Origin: Pseudisothecium myosuroides
Taxonomy: Eukaryota; Streptophyta; Bryopsida; Hypnales; Lembophyllaceae
Length of the DNA stretch: 64,000 bases
Reading direction: 5' to 3'
Assembly (NCBI GenBank): GCA_951799445.1
Contig: OX637288.1
Coordinates: 25,523,288 to 25,587,287, forward strand
Shown: positions 22,961-35,500 of the stretch, piece by piece
How the letters are laid out: each line of letters starts with the position of its first letter
Position numbering within the stretch: position 1 is the stretch's first letter
Made by a program: the position numbers and the translations under genes
The notes under the pieces: generated by a model
Databases searched by the model: none
What the model was told of the DNA's origin: nothing
What the model saw: only the letters and a program-made list of their open reading frames with translations

Positions 22961-24790
22961 TGTATAAATAGACATGAAATCCCAGTGTGAGACTCACTGC
23001 TGTAGTTCTCTTCTAATGAAATTTTTCTACTTGAAATAGTTTTCTATTTTTAATCTATTTTATTTATTGCTACTATTGCTACTAAAACAGGAAGGGAATA
23101 CCCATTGACCCCTTGGGAACTTGGGATTAGCAACATGTTTAGTCACATGAGGACTGACTGATTACATCATCTGCATTGACCAGGATATGTTAGTGTCTGT
23201 TGATTCTGTTCACACTAAAACCCACCCCACCCACTAATCCGGGCCTCAAGTCAGAGTAGTCCACACTCCACAGGCCAATGTTTGGGGAGAACTGTAGGTT
23301 AGTTCATTGTTTCGCCAGCCAGTTGGAATTGGAGGAAGAACCTGGTTGTAATTTAAAATCCAAAAAAATAAAGTTGATTCCAGGTTGCAACTGAAGACTG
23401 CAAGTCGCTCCGACTGCCACCAAAAACAAAAGAAAAGACGAGAAGGCTGCGTCCCCGACACTTCCGTCTCGTGAGCAACAGCGACCCCCCCACCTCGCCC
23501 ACGTCCCCAACTGCTCGCAAACCGTTTGTTTCGTTGCTTTTGTCGTGTTTCCTGTGTGCATCTCCGCATCTTCGCGGCACCCGCGTGCAGAGGATACCGC
23601 CAAGCGGGTCCCATCCCTGGAAACTCGGCCACCCGGTCTCGAGAATGATGAGTCGGACAGTCGGACTGATGAGCGCAGTCAATGAACCACGAAAGCCGCA
23701 ACCAAAAGGAGGAGCCCCGATTCATTCGGACACGTGCGCAATTCCGATACAAACTGGCATTCGTCTACAGCGCCTCTGCCACTCTTCCCTTCACAAACCC
23801 ACACACCGGGCACACTCGTCGCTCATTCTCATCCTCATCAGTCTCGCTTTAACTTAGCTCCCTCCCTTCAAGTCTCCAAGGACTATCTCGACAATCTAGC
23901 TCCACCTCTAGCTGCTCTCAAGAAGAGTACCCACATTTGGGGGGACGCAGCGCAGCTTGAAGAGAGTTTGGGAGTGCTCGAGAGAAACACTCTGCATTCT
24001 GTGCGTGTCTTGTCTTGGTTTGGTCTGGTTTGGATTCTGTGCGCGGATCTGAATTCGATCGTTAGTCAGGTGCGTGTGTGTGATTGAGGTTGAAGGGGGA
24101 GTTGTGTGCATTGGGGAATGCGTATTGGTAGGCGACTTTGAGTGCATCGTCTCAAAGGATTGAGTGTGTGCAACTTGTGCGGAGTGGGGATTGTAAGTGT
24201 GGCAGATTGATTAATTGGGGACGGAAGGGAGTGTTGGTTCAGGAAGTGGAGTTGGGTTCACGCCGTGGGTGGGTTCCATAGTTTTCAAGGAGTATTGTAG
24301 TGGGGAATTGAATTGTGAATTCGCTCACAATTGCTTGTCAAGACAGAACTGTCGGTAGGTTGGTTGGATTGAAGGGGAGGACAGCGGGGTTTGGGGGTTT
24401 TTGAGTTTTCCGGGTCGTGTCTGATTGATTAGCTCGGAAGAATTTGGAGTTGGAGGCGAATTAAATTGCGTTGCGAATGCGGCTCGAGTTGGTCGATTGG
24501 TCGTTGACGACGACGGCGGCTACGAGGGCTTGCAGTGAGCTTGCGAGTGTCAGTCGTGTTTTCCTGATAAGTATTACAGTTCGTGACCGTCGCATGGAGA
24601 CGCTTCACGAGCACCACCCCAATCTGTCATCTTCGATCCGCGTTGCTTTCTTCTCGCCGTTCGAACGACTAGAGTGACTCGTAATGTGGTGCAGCTGAGT
24701 GACTTCGATTCGATCGCAGTGGAGAGACCGAGAATTGGGGATCGATCAATTGAGAAAGCGGACGGACTTTGAGCTCATTCTGCTTGCGCG
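22961..24790 (+). promoter_or_regulatory. Putative promoter and 5' leader of the bHLH gene
   Basis: A consensus TATA box (TATAAATAGA) lies at 22963-22972, 1.8 kb upstream of the ATG. A G-box core CACGTG lies at 23731-23736 and another at 22365-22370. The stretch around 24290-24354 resembles 9640-9684 upstream of the pseudogene, and both end in a donor-like GTCG|GT(A/G)(A/G)G, at 24355 and 9685. This suggests a conserved non-coding leader exon. The matching acceptor was not identified, and the long leader may also be unspliced. The region is clearly richer in G and C than the flanks. Whether the distant TATA box serves this gene is inference. Confidence 0.4.
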
Positions 24791-27700
24791 ATGAGCTACT
24801 CCACAATGCAAGCGATGGCCGGGCAGCAGCAGCTCCAGCATTCCGAACCCACGCCTGTGCAGGCGTGGCTGCAGAGCTTGGTGCAGCAGTTGAAATGGTC
24901 CTACGTCGCGCTTTGGTCACTCAACCCGCAAACCAGGTTGGTACCACCAGGGTTGCAGATTGTGTCCCTGAGTCTGTGCCAACACTGTCATTTTAGTCAC
25001 AAAGGGCTGAAGCTCGAAAGGGTACAGAGGGGGAGCCAAAGGACTGTAGTGAAAACAGGGAACGGCTAGGAGTCAGAGGGGGAGCCAAAGGACTGTACAA
25101 TTTTTCCAAAATTTTTCAAGAGTTGTGCAATTGTAATGAATACAAGGAACTTAGAGATTTGGGAGGCCAAATTGACTGTAGAATTTCTTCCAATGTCAGC
25201 TTGCAAGCTCAGTTCTCGAGCGGTTGGGCAAGAGTGAATACAAGGAATTAAGCGTCTTGGAGAGCATTGACTGTAGAGTTTCTTCTACTGCCACTTTGGC
25301 GAGGTTGTGCAATAGTGAAAAATGAACACTGAGAGTCTCGAGCTAGACTCTGATGACTTATTGATTTTTTCGCCTACTGTCAATTTGCCCAAATTCTCCA
25401 AAAGCTCTGCAATCAGGGTCTAAGAGTGTCACTGCAGAATTTCTTTGCTCTCCCCAGAGGAGTAGTAACTGGACACTCAAGTATCACTGGTTCTGTCAGT
25501 CGATCACAACAGCGTCGAATTCAACTCTGAAATTTGATTCACAGCGTTTATTCGGCATGCCACCAACTTAGTCTGTGAGTCGGTTTCTGATTCAGGAAAT
25601 TGGGATGGAAAGGGGGTCACTGGCGCCAAAGCGACACCCAAGGCTGGAATCACGAGCAGTATTTCTGCTCCGCGTTCAAGTCCTGCCAGTTCGCAACAGG
25701 CTATGGGTAAGAGCCCTCTTCACTACTACAATTTCAAATTTCCCACCGCCAGGCCTGTTCTGATTTTTCTATTTCCAGGGATCACCGAATTTATCTCTTC
25801 AGATCTACGGCTAGACAGTTGTTATAAATTTAATACTAGATTTTACACGTGACGACGCACTCAGCTGGGGTCTTAGGGCAGAAAATTCAGTTGAAAATAA
25901 ATGAGCTCTGTTTTTAGGGCACCGAAGTGATACAAGTCCTGGGAGTATTTGGGCTAGACTAGGTCAGCTTTTGGGCCGGTTATCAAAAAGACACTTTGAA
26001 GGTTTAGAGAAGCCAGAGACGGTGCTCAGAAATCTTCAGTTTTTGATAATCTAGTACACTCCATCATAGTCTGTTTTAAACGCTACAGTGCAGCTTAGTT
26101 TGTCAGAACATGAACATTGGATGATACCACCCCGTGATTCTGAACGAGTATTAATTCAAGCCCAACTGGTGGTTTCAAAGCTCTGTTCGACTCAAAATTT
26201 GTTGCAATGTTTGCAGGTCTGTAGGCAGGGCGTATGCAAAAGGTCAGAATATTTGGATGCGTGGATCAAGTTTTCTCGACGGAGCAGGATCCGAGGAGCA
26301 ATCCGAGTTTCTGCAACGAGCCAGAATTTCGGTGCGTATACTAGAACTGATGAGCACCGATGCATGTTTTCATTTGATGTGCCGTGTGCCAAGACTGGCT
26401 TCGCGAAAATTGTACAAGATCTCTCCTCTTCTAAAAAATTCAAATTCAGTATGGGAGCGACCAAAAGCACTCCGTGATCTGAAATACCTTTCCTGATGAA
26501 TTTTCTTTTTCTCACTTATTGACAAGGGCACCATTCTTGTTTTTCCTGGAACAGACTGCCATATTCATTCCCTGGTCCGATGGCGTTCTGGAGCTCGGAA
26601 CATGTAATGATGTAAGCATCCGACTTGGAGTCACGAGTTGGGGAGGTTCAAAGTTTTCATATATTAAGTCGGTGCCCACATTCAGTCACTTAGATGGCTC
26701 CTTCGTATGTCGATTCACGTTTATCTTTGGAATAAATGAGTTGATTGTGATCTCGTGGTAATTGCATGACCACAGGTGCCGGAGAATCTCGTTCTGATGG
26801 AAAGAATCCAGAGTTATTTCATGACGAGCGTCTTGCCAACACTTGGTCAGCAAGGCAGCGGCCAATCGCAGTTATCAGCAAGCAATATGCAGACTCTAAG
26901 CTTGCCTCAATCCTCTCGTGCCATGATGCAACCGAGCTCCTACGCATCCTTGAGCCCCTTGAGGCATAACCTATCCGACAATCTCAGCACCCAGTCTTTC
27001 GAGCCCAACTCCCTGAACCAGCAAATCCATAGAAGGTATTAATCTAACTGCCAAACCCTAAAATTCCCATGGGCTCAATTCCACCATCTATATGGACCAA
27101 GAAGCCCGAATTGTGCTTTCTATTGTTTTCGCGGTCATGTGGATACTTTCTTTTGTCCATTTTTGTTGATTTCGTGACCAACACATGCCATGCTTTTCAA
27201 CGATTTTGGTGATATATTATTTGAGTCCATCTGAAATTATATGCTTTTCACAATGTGATCAGTCATATTGATCAATTTTTTGAAACCATTAGGCCTGCCT
27301 GGGTTCTTTATTGTTATGTTCAGTTGTTGATTGTCTGTGCATGACCATGTTTCTAAGGCAGTATAAACGAATGAAGTTTGACATGGGATTGATGGATGAT
27401 GTGTGCTTGTGACAGATTGGCTAGCATGCCAAACATGTTCTTGGGAGTTGACGTTGAAGGGAAGGAAGTGACGAACACCGACAACTTGTTCCTCCCTGTC
27501 GTGGATGCGGCGACTGCTAGCTGGGGGATGCCAACCTTAACCACAAGCGCCGGAGCTTTGCAGACGCAGCAAACACCCAACCAAATGTACTACCCTCCCG
27601 TCCAGTCGAGAACTCAGCCTGGGCAGACGTACAGGTCCCGTTCCGCGACCACGTCTTCCAGTGTGAGCAGCTTGGAAGAGGCGGCCTCCACACTCCTGTC

Positions 27701-29173
27701 TGGGGATTCCCCGGAGAACGTCTTCTTCATGGCCTCTAGCCAACGCCAACCCTCGCATTCCAACACCAGCTCCTCTCCCAGAAGGTCAGTACGAAATGAA
27801 ACTCTAATTCACTTTTTTTCCCATAAGAATCTAGTTTAATGCATCGTGCACCAAATCTTCAAAGCAAGTGATGTATGATATATGTATACCAATTGGTATG
27901 TTTTTTTTTGCTGTCGATCTCGTAATGGTGATATACATCTGGAGTGAGTCCTGAAGGTCGTTGGCCGGGATGGGTAAATTTCAGAGGGACGTCGTCTCAC
28001 AGCCCCGAACTGAACCAGCTGGAGGACACAATAGGATGCCAATCCTTGCCAGAAACACAAGAGAGTCAGGTCGAAGACGACCTCAATCTGGACCCGTTCT
28101 TGATGCTCGAAGGGGAGCCTCTCGAACCTGACACCTACAATTTCCCTCCTCTGGAAACAGGCACCATGAGCCAAATGAACCAACTGCTAACGGAGTGTAC
28201 CAACGGAAGCCAAAACCAAAGCCAAAGCCAAAACCATGGCAGCAACGCATTCCATGGAACGTCCTCGTATGAGCTTCTCCAGCCTGGGCAAGCTTTGCCC
28301 TCTCCTGTGCCAACGCAGAAACCGTTCAAGATGTGGAGAAATACTCGCGTCCTGGCCCCGCCGTTTCAAAAGAAGAAACAGGACCTGCTGCGCCGCTGCA
28401 TTGACATGGTGAAGCAGATCCCTCACTCGAATCCTCCCACCGGGCCTGAGGGGGTCCAGAATGAAGTGCAGGCCGGGATGCAAGGAAGGCGCGTGGCGTC
28501 CAGCTCCAGTCCTGAGACCGTGATTGATGGTTTTCCAAATGATTCCTGCTTTGGCCAGGTATGTATGTTGATACATTTATCACTTGCAAAACCAATATGT
28601 TTTCATTCACGGACATGGGACTTATCACATATTCTTTAGTAAATCTAAATATATTTCCATTTTATTTTTTGGTTTACAGGTTCCGCCAAGAGGGCAGAGA
28701 CGACCTCGACAAGGTTCTAGAATTTCCAGCATGGGAGGCGCAGTGCATCAAGGGCATGATGAAGCAGCCATGAACCATATGATGGCAGAGAGACGGCGCC
28801 GAGTGAAACAAAAAGAGAATTTTGCTGCTTTGAGGAAATTAGTTCCCATCATTTCAAAGGTATTAATCGATGATTTTTACTCTCTAAATGCATTGAATTA
28901 ACATACAATTTTTCGACTTGGGAGTGTGCATATTAGTTGAACTTCAATGTGATCTGACTTTTGTTGGCATATCTGCAGGCAGATAAAGCTTCCATCCTTG
29001 GGGACGCTATTGTCTACCTCAAGGACCTGCGGATCCAAATTGAAGAACTGGAAGTAAGCAAGGCCGAATCAGAAAGAAAGTTTGAGACTCTTCAGCATTC
29101 TTATAAGGCATTGGAGCAACGGAACAAGGAGATTGAGTCCATGATGCGCCCAACAAGGCTTCGCTCCATGTAG
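24791..29173 (+). CDS. bHLH transcription factor with MYC-type N-terminal domain (subgroup IIIf-like), nine coding exons
   Basis: Exons read from splice sites and phase: 24791-24936, 25596-25706, 26217-26331, 26555-26611, 26776-27035, 27416-27784, 27985-28558, 28680-28859 and 28979-29173. They sum to 2,007 nt, or 668 aa, with every junction in phase. The N-terminal domain starts near residue 23 (VQAWLQSLVQQLKWSYVALW) and continues through GRAYAKGQNIW (about 89-99) and TAIFIPWSDGVLELG (125-139). These match the bHLH-MYC_N pattern of TT8/GL3-type regulators. The middle is rich in Q, S and P. The basic region NHMMAERRRRVK starts at residue 576 and carries His577, Glu581 and Arg585, the combination that reads E-box/G-box DNA. 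The HLH follows with KLVPIISKADKASILGDA. Known relatives bind DNA in the nucleus as dimers and partner R2R3-MYB and WD40 proteins to control flavonoid genes. The N-terminal domain looks shorter than usual between residues 50 and 86. The start is the first ATG opening the conserved domain. Subgroup assignment is by motif memory. Confidence 0.88.
25100..25445 (+). repeat. Degenerate repeats of about 95 bp in the first coding intron of the bHLH gene
   Basis: Phrases like ACTGTAGAATTTCTTC followed by TGCCACTTTGGCGA recur near 25173, 25269, 25363 and 25430, with intervening TCTGCAAT...AAGAGTCT motifs. Related phrases occur at 9760-9950 in the pseudogene, so the repeats predate the gene duplication. 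Function is unknown. Confidence 0.5.
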
Positions 29174-31520
29174 TCGCTGAGACCCAGACTTCTTGAGTCA
29201 TTTTATAACCCACTTGTACAGCAGAGTTTCTTGCAGAATTCCGTATGCTGGCGTTGTCGTATTTACTGTTTGTGTGAATATTGCATAGCTGACAATCAAT
29301 TGCCAACGAAAAAACTTCAGTTAAGTCTACACGTAGTATCCAGTGGCGGGATGATGAAGACCCCCACCTTGAAGTTCCTCTTCAGCGTCTTCACAAATAG
29401 GTTTAGGCCACAGAATTGAAGATGACTGGTTCCACTTGAATTTAGGCCACAACAGAGATATCCTGGTTTTCTAGGATGAGAGAAATTACGATTCTATGCT
29501 TGAGTGGAGCGCGTAAGTGTTCACTTGCAATCAATTTTGTACAGACCTCAGCTCTTCTGCTGATCTTTTCCTTCAAAGCTGAATGTTGACAGAGATTTGA
29601 CAATCTCTACCATACTGCAAAATTTCTAACTCCATGGAAGATATGTTAGGCGGGCAAGTTCCTTCTGTATTTTGCTTGATCAATGGGATGCACAGTTTGT
29701 TTGCGATTGTCTTGATGTTGATTTCATCTCAGTGAGTTGAATGATTTTAGAGTTCGTGGAATTCAATGAGTGGCCAATGTGTTCTGAGCCTTCTCTCAGA
29801 TGTTTCCTCAGATGACTTGACTTGTCGACTCCGGTTCCTTCTTTATTCTTGATTTGTAGTTGATGAATTTTTAGCACTTAAATTGAAAACTACAGTCTAT
29901 TAGTAAAAAAGTCACCTGCGTTCAGTTGTTCAAATAATGTTATGTTTTAGCAAATACCATCCTAATGTTATGTTTTTCTTCTAAGATGATTAAACCAAAA
30001 TTTCACTCTCGATTTTGTTTTGAAAATAAAGTTAATATTATTAGAACCTGCAATTTGATATTAACTTGTGTGAATAGTCAAGTTGTGATCCTTCCGGGAG
30101 CTACAAAGAGAGCCCATGAAGGTAAGGAAGGTTTTCCATCCAATATCATGTAGTGGAGGCTGTTTGTTGCTTCATCTATTGAGAACAAAATTAGAAATGA
30201 ATGTTCAAATGTTTTTGGAATATTTTTTCATATGTTTGCTTATCCTTTGTTGGTAAGTCAAAGACTTCACAACATTATTTAGCAATGAATCAGAGGTGTC
30301 TTTAGAAATCATTAAGGTTTGAGGTTAATTTTGTTGATGCGATTGTGTGAATCAAATCACCATGCAATCAAATGATCATTTGCTATTGTTCTTCCAACAT
30401 AGTTTAACCCTTTAAGCTCAATTTGCTTTTAAAAATAACATTCAAGTTTCAATGTTGTAATTTTATAGCCAAAAATGAAATGAAATTGATAATTTTAACA
30501 AAAATATCCAATTAATTGAATTTTGTTTTCAAATCACTACAATAAATGGAAATAATTTTGTATTGAAAAAAACATCCGATTGTGTCAAAAAGTTTAGGAG
30601 GGTCATATAAAAGATGTAAAATAAATTAAAATAATATTAACACTAAAATTTTATAAATAAAATAGATAAAAAAAATATTAAAAAATTGTATTCATTAATT
30701 AGACGAAGGCCATGAGACTCAAGAAAATTTCCAAACATAACTTGTCCTTTTAAACTAAATCAAGACCATCAAATTGTGAAGTTCTACAATTCTTATATGG
30801 AGTGTGAATGAGAGTGTGAAAAAGATAGGATTATGATTCAAAACCACCCTTGTTTGTTCCAACCACATTGCATTGCACCATGTGGCAATGGAAGTAACCA
30901 CAAGGTAATGATGGAATTGGAATTTGAAGTGTCACCCATTTGAACCCTTAGACTAAGTTTTGAGAAGCATATATTGGTTTTGCAATATGTTTAAGAAAAA
31001 AAAAATTGATACACAAGGTGCATGCACTCAAGTATACAACAGTTACGAAAGTTTATATTCATGTTGAACTGAATCCAATGGCACATGGCACTTTCAATTT
31101 AGATTATTATTGCACCTCACCTACATGTTTGAAAAGTTGCAAAATGGTCACGTATTCTACATGTACGGTGCCCTATTTGACGGTTTGACCATGATAAGGT
31201 TTGGATAATAAATTAACCTCCAAATGAATGGTGCCTTACTTGTTAAATTTTCAATCCACTAATGGTATATTTCTTGGCATATTTTAGTACATAGACATCG
31301 TATCCCAAGAATAAAATACATGACCATATATACGGTATCCATATACAGACCGTATAAATGGTGATACAAGGAAAAAAAACGCGCTCTCTCTCAACGTTCT
31401 CCCCCGATGAAGAGCCATCTCCCGCCCGATCTCTCGAGAGCTTCGGCAGATTTTAAAGGCCTTCCTCATCTTCCCCTTGCGTACAGCCAACAACGAAATC
31501 AGTTGTGAACTTCAAATACT
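29174..31520. other. bHLH 3' flank and intergenic DNA
   Basis: The first few hundred bases keep the gene-like base composition and probably include the 3' untranslated region, but no clear AATAAA was found at a typical distance. From about 29.9 kb the sequence is AT-rich with no gene recognised. Confidence 0.5.
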
Positions 31521-32460
31521 TCGATCCAAGGTTTGATTCTCATCAATGCAATAGAAATTCTGTTTACAAGTCGGGAATGAAGTCATTGCCATGTATCTCT
31601 GAATCTGCGCTATTAGTGTTTGAGTGGTGATCGTAGTGCAGTGAAGAGGGAATTGGCGCACGAGAGCTTGGCGAGCACTATCAAGATTTCGATTCGTACA
31701 TTCACAGGTGAGAATTGAAGATGCAGAAGCGTGTTCAAATAATTAAGCCTCCCTTACGCGGAATGGTTGTATCTCTTGAAAGTAGCTTTCATTCTTGTAT
31801 CGCGCTAGCCTGTCAATGTATCCCGCACTTAGGCAGCATCCACCTGACTTTAATGTTGTAGTGAAGAAGGCCAGAGTTAGAAATTTATCGAGAGTCTTCA
31901 AGTCGCACGAACAGGAGATTTGGAGCGAAGGAACTTTCGAGCGTTCTTGGATCAATTCAGTGCAAACAATAAACATTTCGATCTAAGGTTCGTTTCTCAT
32001 CACTGAAATTGAAATGTCGTTTGCAAGGCCTTTGTGCTTGAAAATATATTGTAGTCAGTGAATTTCCGCTGTTAGTAAATTAGTATTGTAAATCATAGTG
32101 CACTCTAGAGGACTTTGATAGAAGAGAGCTTAGCAGACTGTACGTCCGTGCACTTTCAAGATTTCGGACACACCCGGTGTCAAGAAGCATGGGCGAGTTC
32201 GATTAATTAAATTGTTGAACGCTCGGGAAAACGCCTCCCGTGCGCCGAATAGCTATTTGCCTTGAAAGTACAAGTCATAGTTGATTAGGCTGGCCTCTCA
32301 ATGTGTCCCGCGCTTAGTCAGCATCCAGTTAACGTTAATTTCGTAGTGAAATAGGGCACTGCTAGAGGTTAATCGAGAGTTTGCAATGGTAGTTTCGAGC
32401 ATGAGAATCGGGCATAAGAAACTTTGAACGTTCTCGGATAAATAAGAATTTCGTTTGAGA
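31521..32460 (+). repeat. Diverged tandem duplication of about 460 bp upstream of the laccase gene
   Basis: TCGATCCAAGGTTTGATTCTC at 31521 recurs as TCGATCTAAGGTTCG at 31978 (offset 457). A second anchor, TCAATGTATCCCGCACTTAG near 31811, recurs near 32296 (offset 485). Both units also share a GAGAGCTTGGCGAGCA-like and a CAAGATTTCG block. The second unit ends about 50 bp before the laccase ATG, so it probably supplies the promoter or leader. Copies are clearly diverged, so the duplication is not recent. Confidence 0.75.
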
Positions 32461-32508
32461 CCTCTCCGACCGCGCCGTGTCATTGAACGCAGCACCTCTC
32501 GCGACAAT

Positions 32509-35500
32509 ATGGTATTCCATATCATTTCGCTGTTCCTGTCGCTTCTGCTTTTTACATCGAAGGTTTCCTATGGACAGCGCCATCATCATTCTTATGCAGT
32601 TTCATCTTTGGCTTCTAACGAGACGACCAAAAAATTTCACTTCAAGGTATGGCACTTTTTACTTGATGAGCCAACTATTGGCAATAATTTTGTGCACGCC
32701 ATCGAGCTTTCTAATGGTCCAAATTTTTACAACCACGATTTCTCTCGAAAAACAGTTGAACGTTGCATCTCTTTTCAAATGCGTTTTCTAGTAAGACTTT
32801 ATTCGTTTCGAACAATCACAGGGATCGGGATTATCGCGATTTCATAAAATTGAAAATTGCTGCAGGTTGGCTATAAGAATGTCCATCGTCTAAACACTAC
32901 CAAGCGTTTGATAGCTGTGAACGGGAAGTATCCAGGTCCTACTATCTACGCGCACGAAGGAGACCGCTTAATAATCAATGTCACAAATTTTATTGACGAA
33001 GATGTCGCTATCCATTGGTAAGAGCAAATTTGCTTGCGCTGGTTTGCCAGAATTTCGAGACAGGTGCATCTCATTGTTTTCAATGCTAAAACATTATCGC
33101 TCTGCACATAGTTTCGCATCAGCCTAAAGGAAGAACACTTACTCTGTAAGAGCTTCGGGTTAAATTAGCAGTCGTCCAGTCCTCTTACTGGTTCAAGTGA
33201 CAAAACATGTAGGCAATCAATCCGAATGTCGCAAAGTTCCAACCAGCGTTTCTCTCTCCATTTATCGTTTTCATACAGGGAGGCTCCAAAATTTGGTTAA
33301 AGCTACCAATTCTCACAAAATTAACATATTTTTTTGGATATTCTGGTAGCCTCGTTACAATTTTAGAAATCTTTCTATAATAATTATCTAGCAAAATAAT
33401 TGCAATGTCCTCAAATTTTCTCTAGGCTTGTAACTAGACAAAATATTTGTTGAAATCTAGCAATGTTTTGACAAAAAGAACGGCGGGAACCAACGATGAG
33501 GATTATCCAGGCATCAACAGTGCACTTCATATCTAGAACATCGGTTCAGATTTAGCAGTCACTGAGATCGAGTATAGGATTGAGTTTAATCGCACTTGTT
33601 ACGGTCTGCCTTTGGCATCAAGTAGAAAATGTGTTGATAAAGATATCCAAATTGAACTTGTCTCTCATGCTACGACATCAGGCCGAGTAGGTCCAAGAAC
33701 TTTGAGGTATCCAAGTACGTTGAGAATACGTGCATCTTCCGTTTGTTTTATTGAGAAGTCATATCTGACAAATTTGTGCAGGCATGGCGTTCGACAAATC
33801 CTTTCCTGTTGGTCAGATGGAACTGCGTATATAACACAATGCCCTGTTAGGCCTGGAGAGTCGTTCACACACAATTTCACAGTGCAGGGCCAAGTAGGGA
33901 CTCTTCTTTGGCACGCTCATATCACCTGGTTGCGCGCAACATTACATGGGGCCATTGTGATATTTCCTAGGCCAGGTGTACGATATCCATACAATCCTCA
34001 GCCTAATTACGCTGTTCCAATTATACTTGGTACATATCCCCCTCCCTTTCTCTGCATGATTGTTTATTATCGAGAATTATTTTTTACTATTTCATTTGTT
34101 ACCACACTGGATGTTGGAACTCCGGCTGGATATTGTTCTTCAAAACTATTAGTCTGATAGTTTTGAGATTATTCAGAAAGAACATCAATCGTTCAGATTT
34201 ATCACCATACTCGTCTCTTTTGAGGGCTGAATATTGATTTTTAGGGACTGATGCAACTCTAAAGGGGTTACTTCTCGAGCAGCATACTTTAACTAATAAT
34301 CTTCAGGCACTGACACTTGATGAATGTTGAGAGCGAATGTTGAGACTAGGACTTCACAGATGGTGTTTTCCAGTTTTCAATGCCTAGTTGTACAAAAGAT
34401 GAAACTCAGACTGCATATACTTAGGTCTTTCCCACATTCTCGACTACTAATGCAGACAAATATTAATCGAAAATTGGTTCTACCCGAGGTGATCCGATTG
34501 CTCGCAGCGTTGATAAATTTTCTTGTCATTGCTTGCAGGGGAATGGTGGAATGCAGACCCTCAGACCATAGAGACAACCGCTTTGAGTACAGGGGCTGCA
34601 CCTCAGGTGTCTGATGCTTCAACCATCAACGGCTACCCGGGACCTCTTTACAACGGATCAACACCACGTACGTACTTCTTTCATTCTGCATACAGCATCT
34701 GCATCGCAAACTGAATCGATTTACAGCATTTTCAGTACAACCTCGATAGCTGTGTCAAGAATCTCGTGAACGCCGAATTTCATTTTCAAAAAATAAGAAT
34801 TAGGAAAGAATTTCTCTCTTATTTAAAAATAATTTTGCATCCACTAATGTCTCAACTTCAAGTGAATGTGTAATTTTATCGAAGAACTCCACCTGTAAAT
34901 TCATTCTAAAGTTCTAACTGGAATAGACATCGTTCTAAAATTGTTGTGATCATATCTGCAGATGGTGTTTTCACGCTGAACGTAGTGCCCGGAAATACCT
35001 ACCAACTCAATGTCGTGAATGCAGCTCTGGAGATCAACTATTACTTCGCCATTGCATATCACCCATTGACAGTTGTGGCAATGGACGCCTCTTATGTGGA
35101 ACCTTTTACAACCGACACCATTTTTCTTTCACCGGGTCAAACAGCTGATGTTCTCCTGACGACGAATTTGAGTTACGGAAGATATTACATGGCAGCGACA
35201 GTTTTCTCAGTCGTGCCCGAGGAGAATCTAGGCTTTCCACACACTACAACCACTGCGATTCTACAGTACCCTGTTGCTAGGTCCTCAGTTGACCCCATAC
35301 TTCCAAATCTCCCAGTTCACAATGAGACGGAAACCAGGCAGAATTTTATTGACAACATGCGAAGTACTGAAAGCGTGCGGCAAGCGGCAGCAGTGCCACT
35401 TTCAGTCGACCGAACATTGCTGTTCGCCGTTAGTTACGCTCTTGAGCCTAACAACACTTGCCCACCTTTGGCCCTTTGCCAAGGAGTAAACCACTCTCGA

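Noticed and set aside
23246..24087. Overlapping open frames on both strands of 99-168 codons
   Set aside because: They lie in the GC-richer upstream region of the bHLH gene, overlap one another on opposite strands, and show no family motif or splice logic.
32647..32847. Open frame continuing from the laccase first exon
   Set aside because: It reads through the first intron. The family motif resumes only after the acceptor before 32866.
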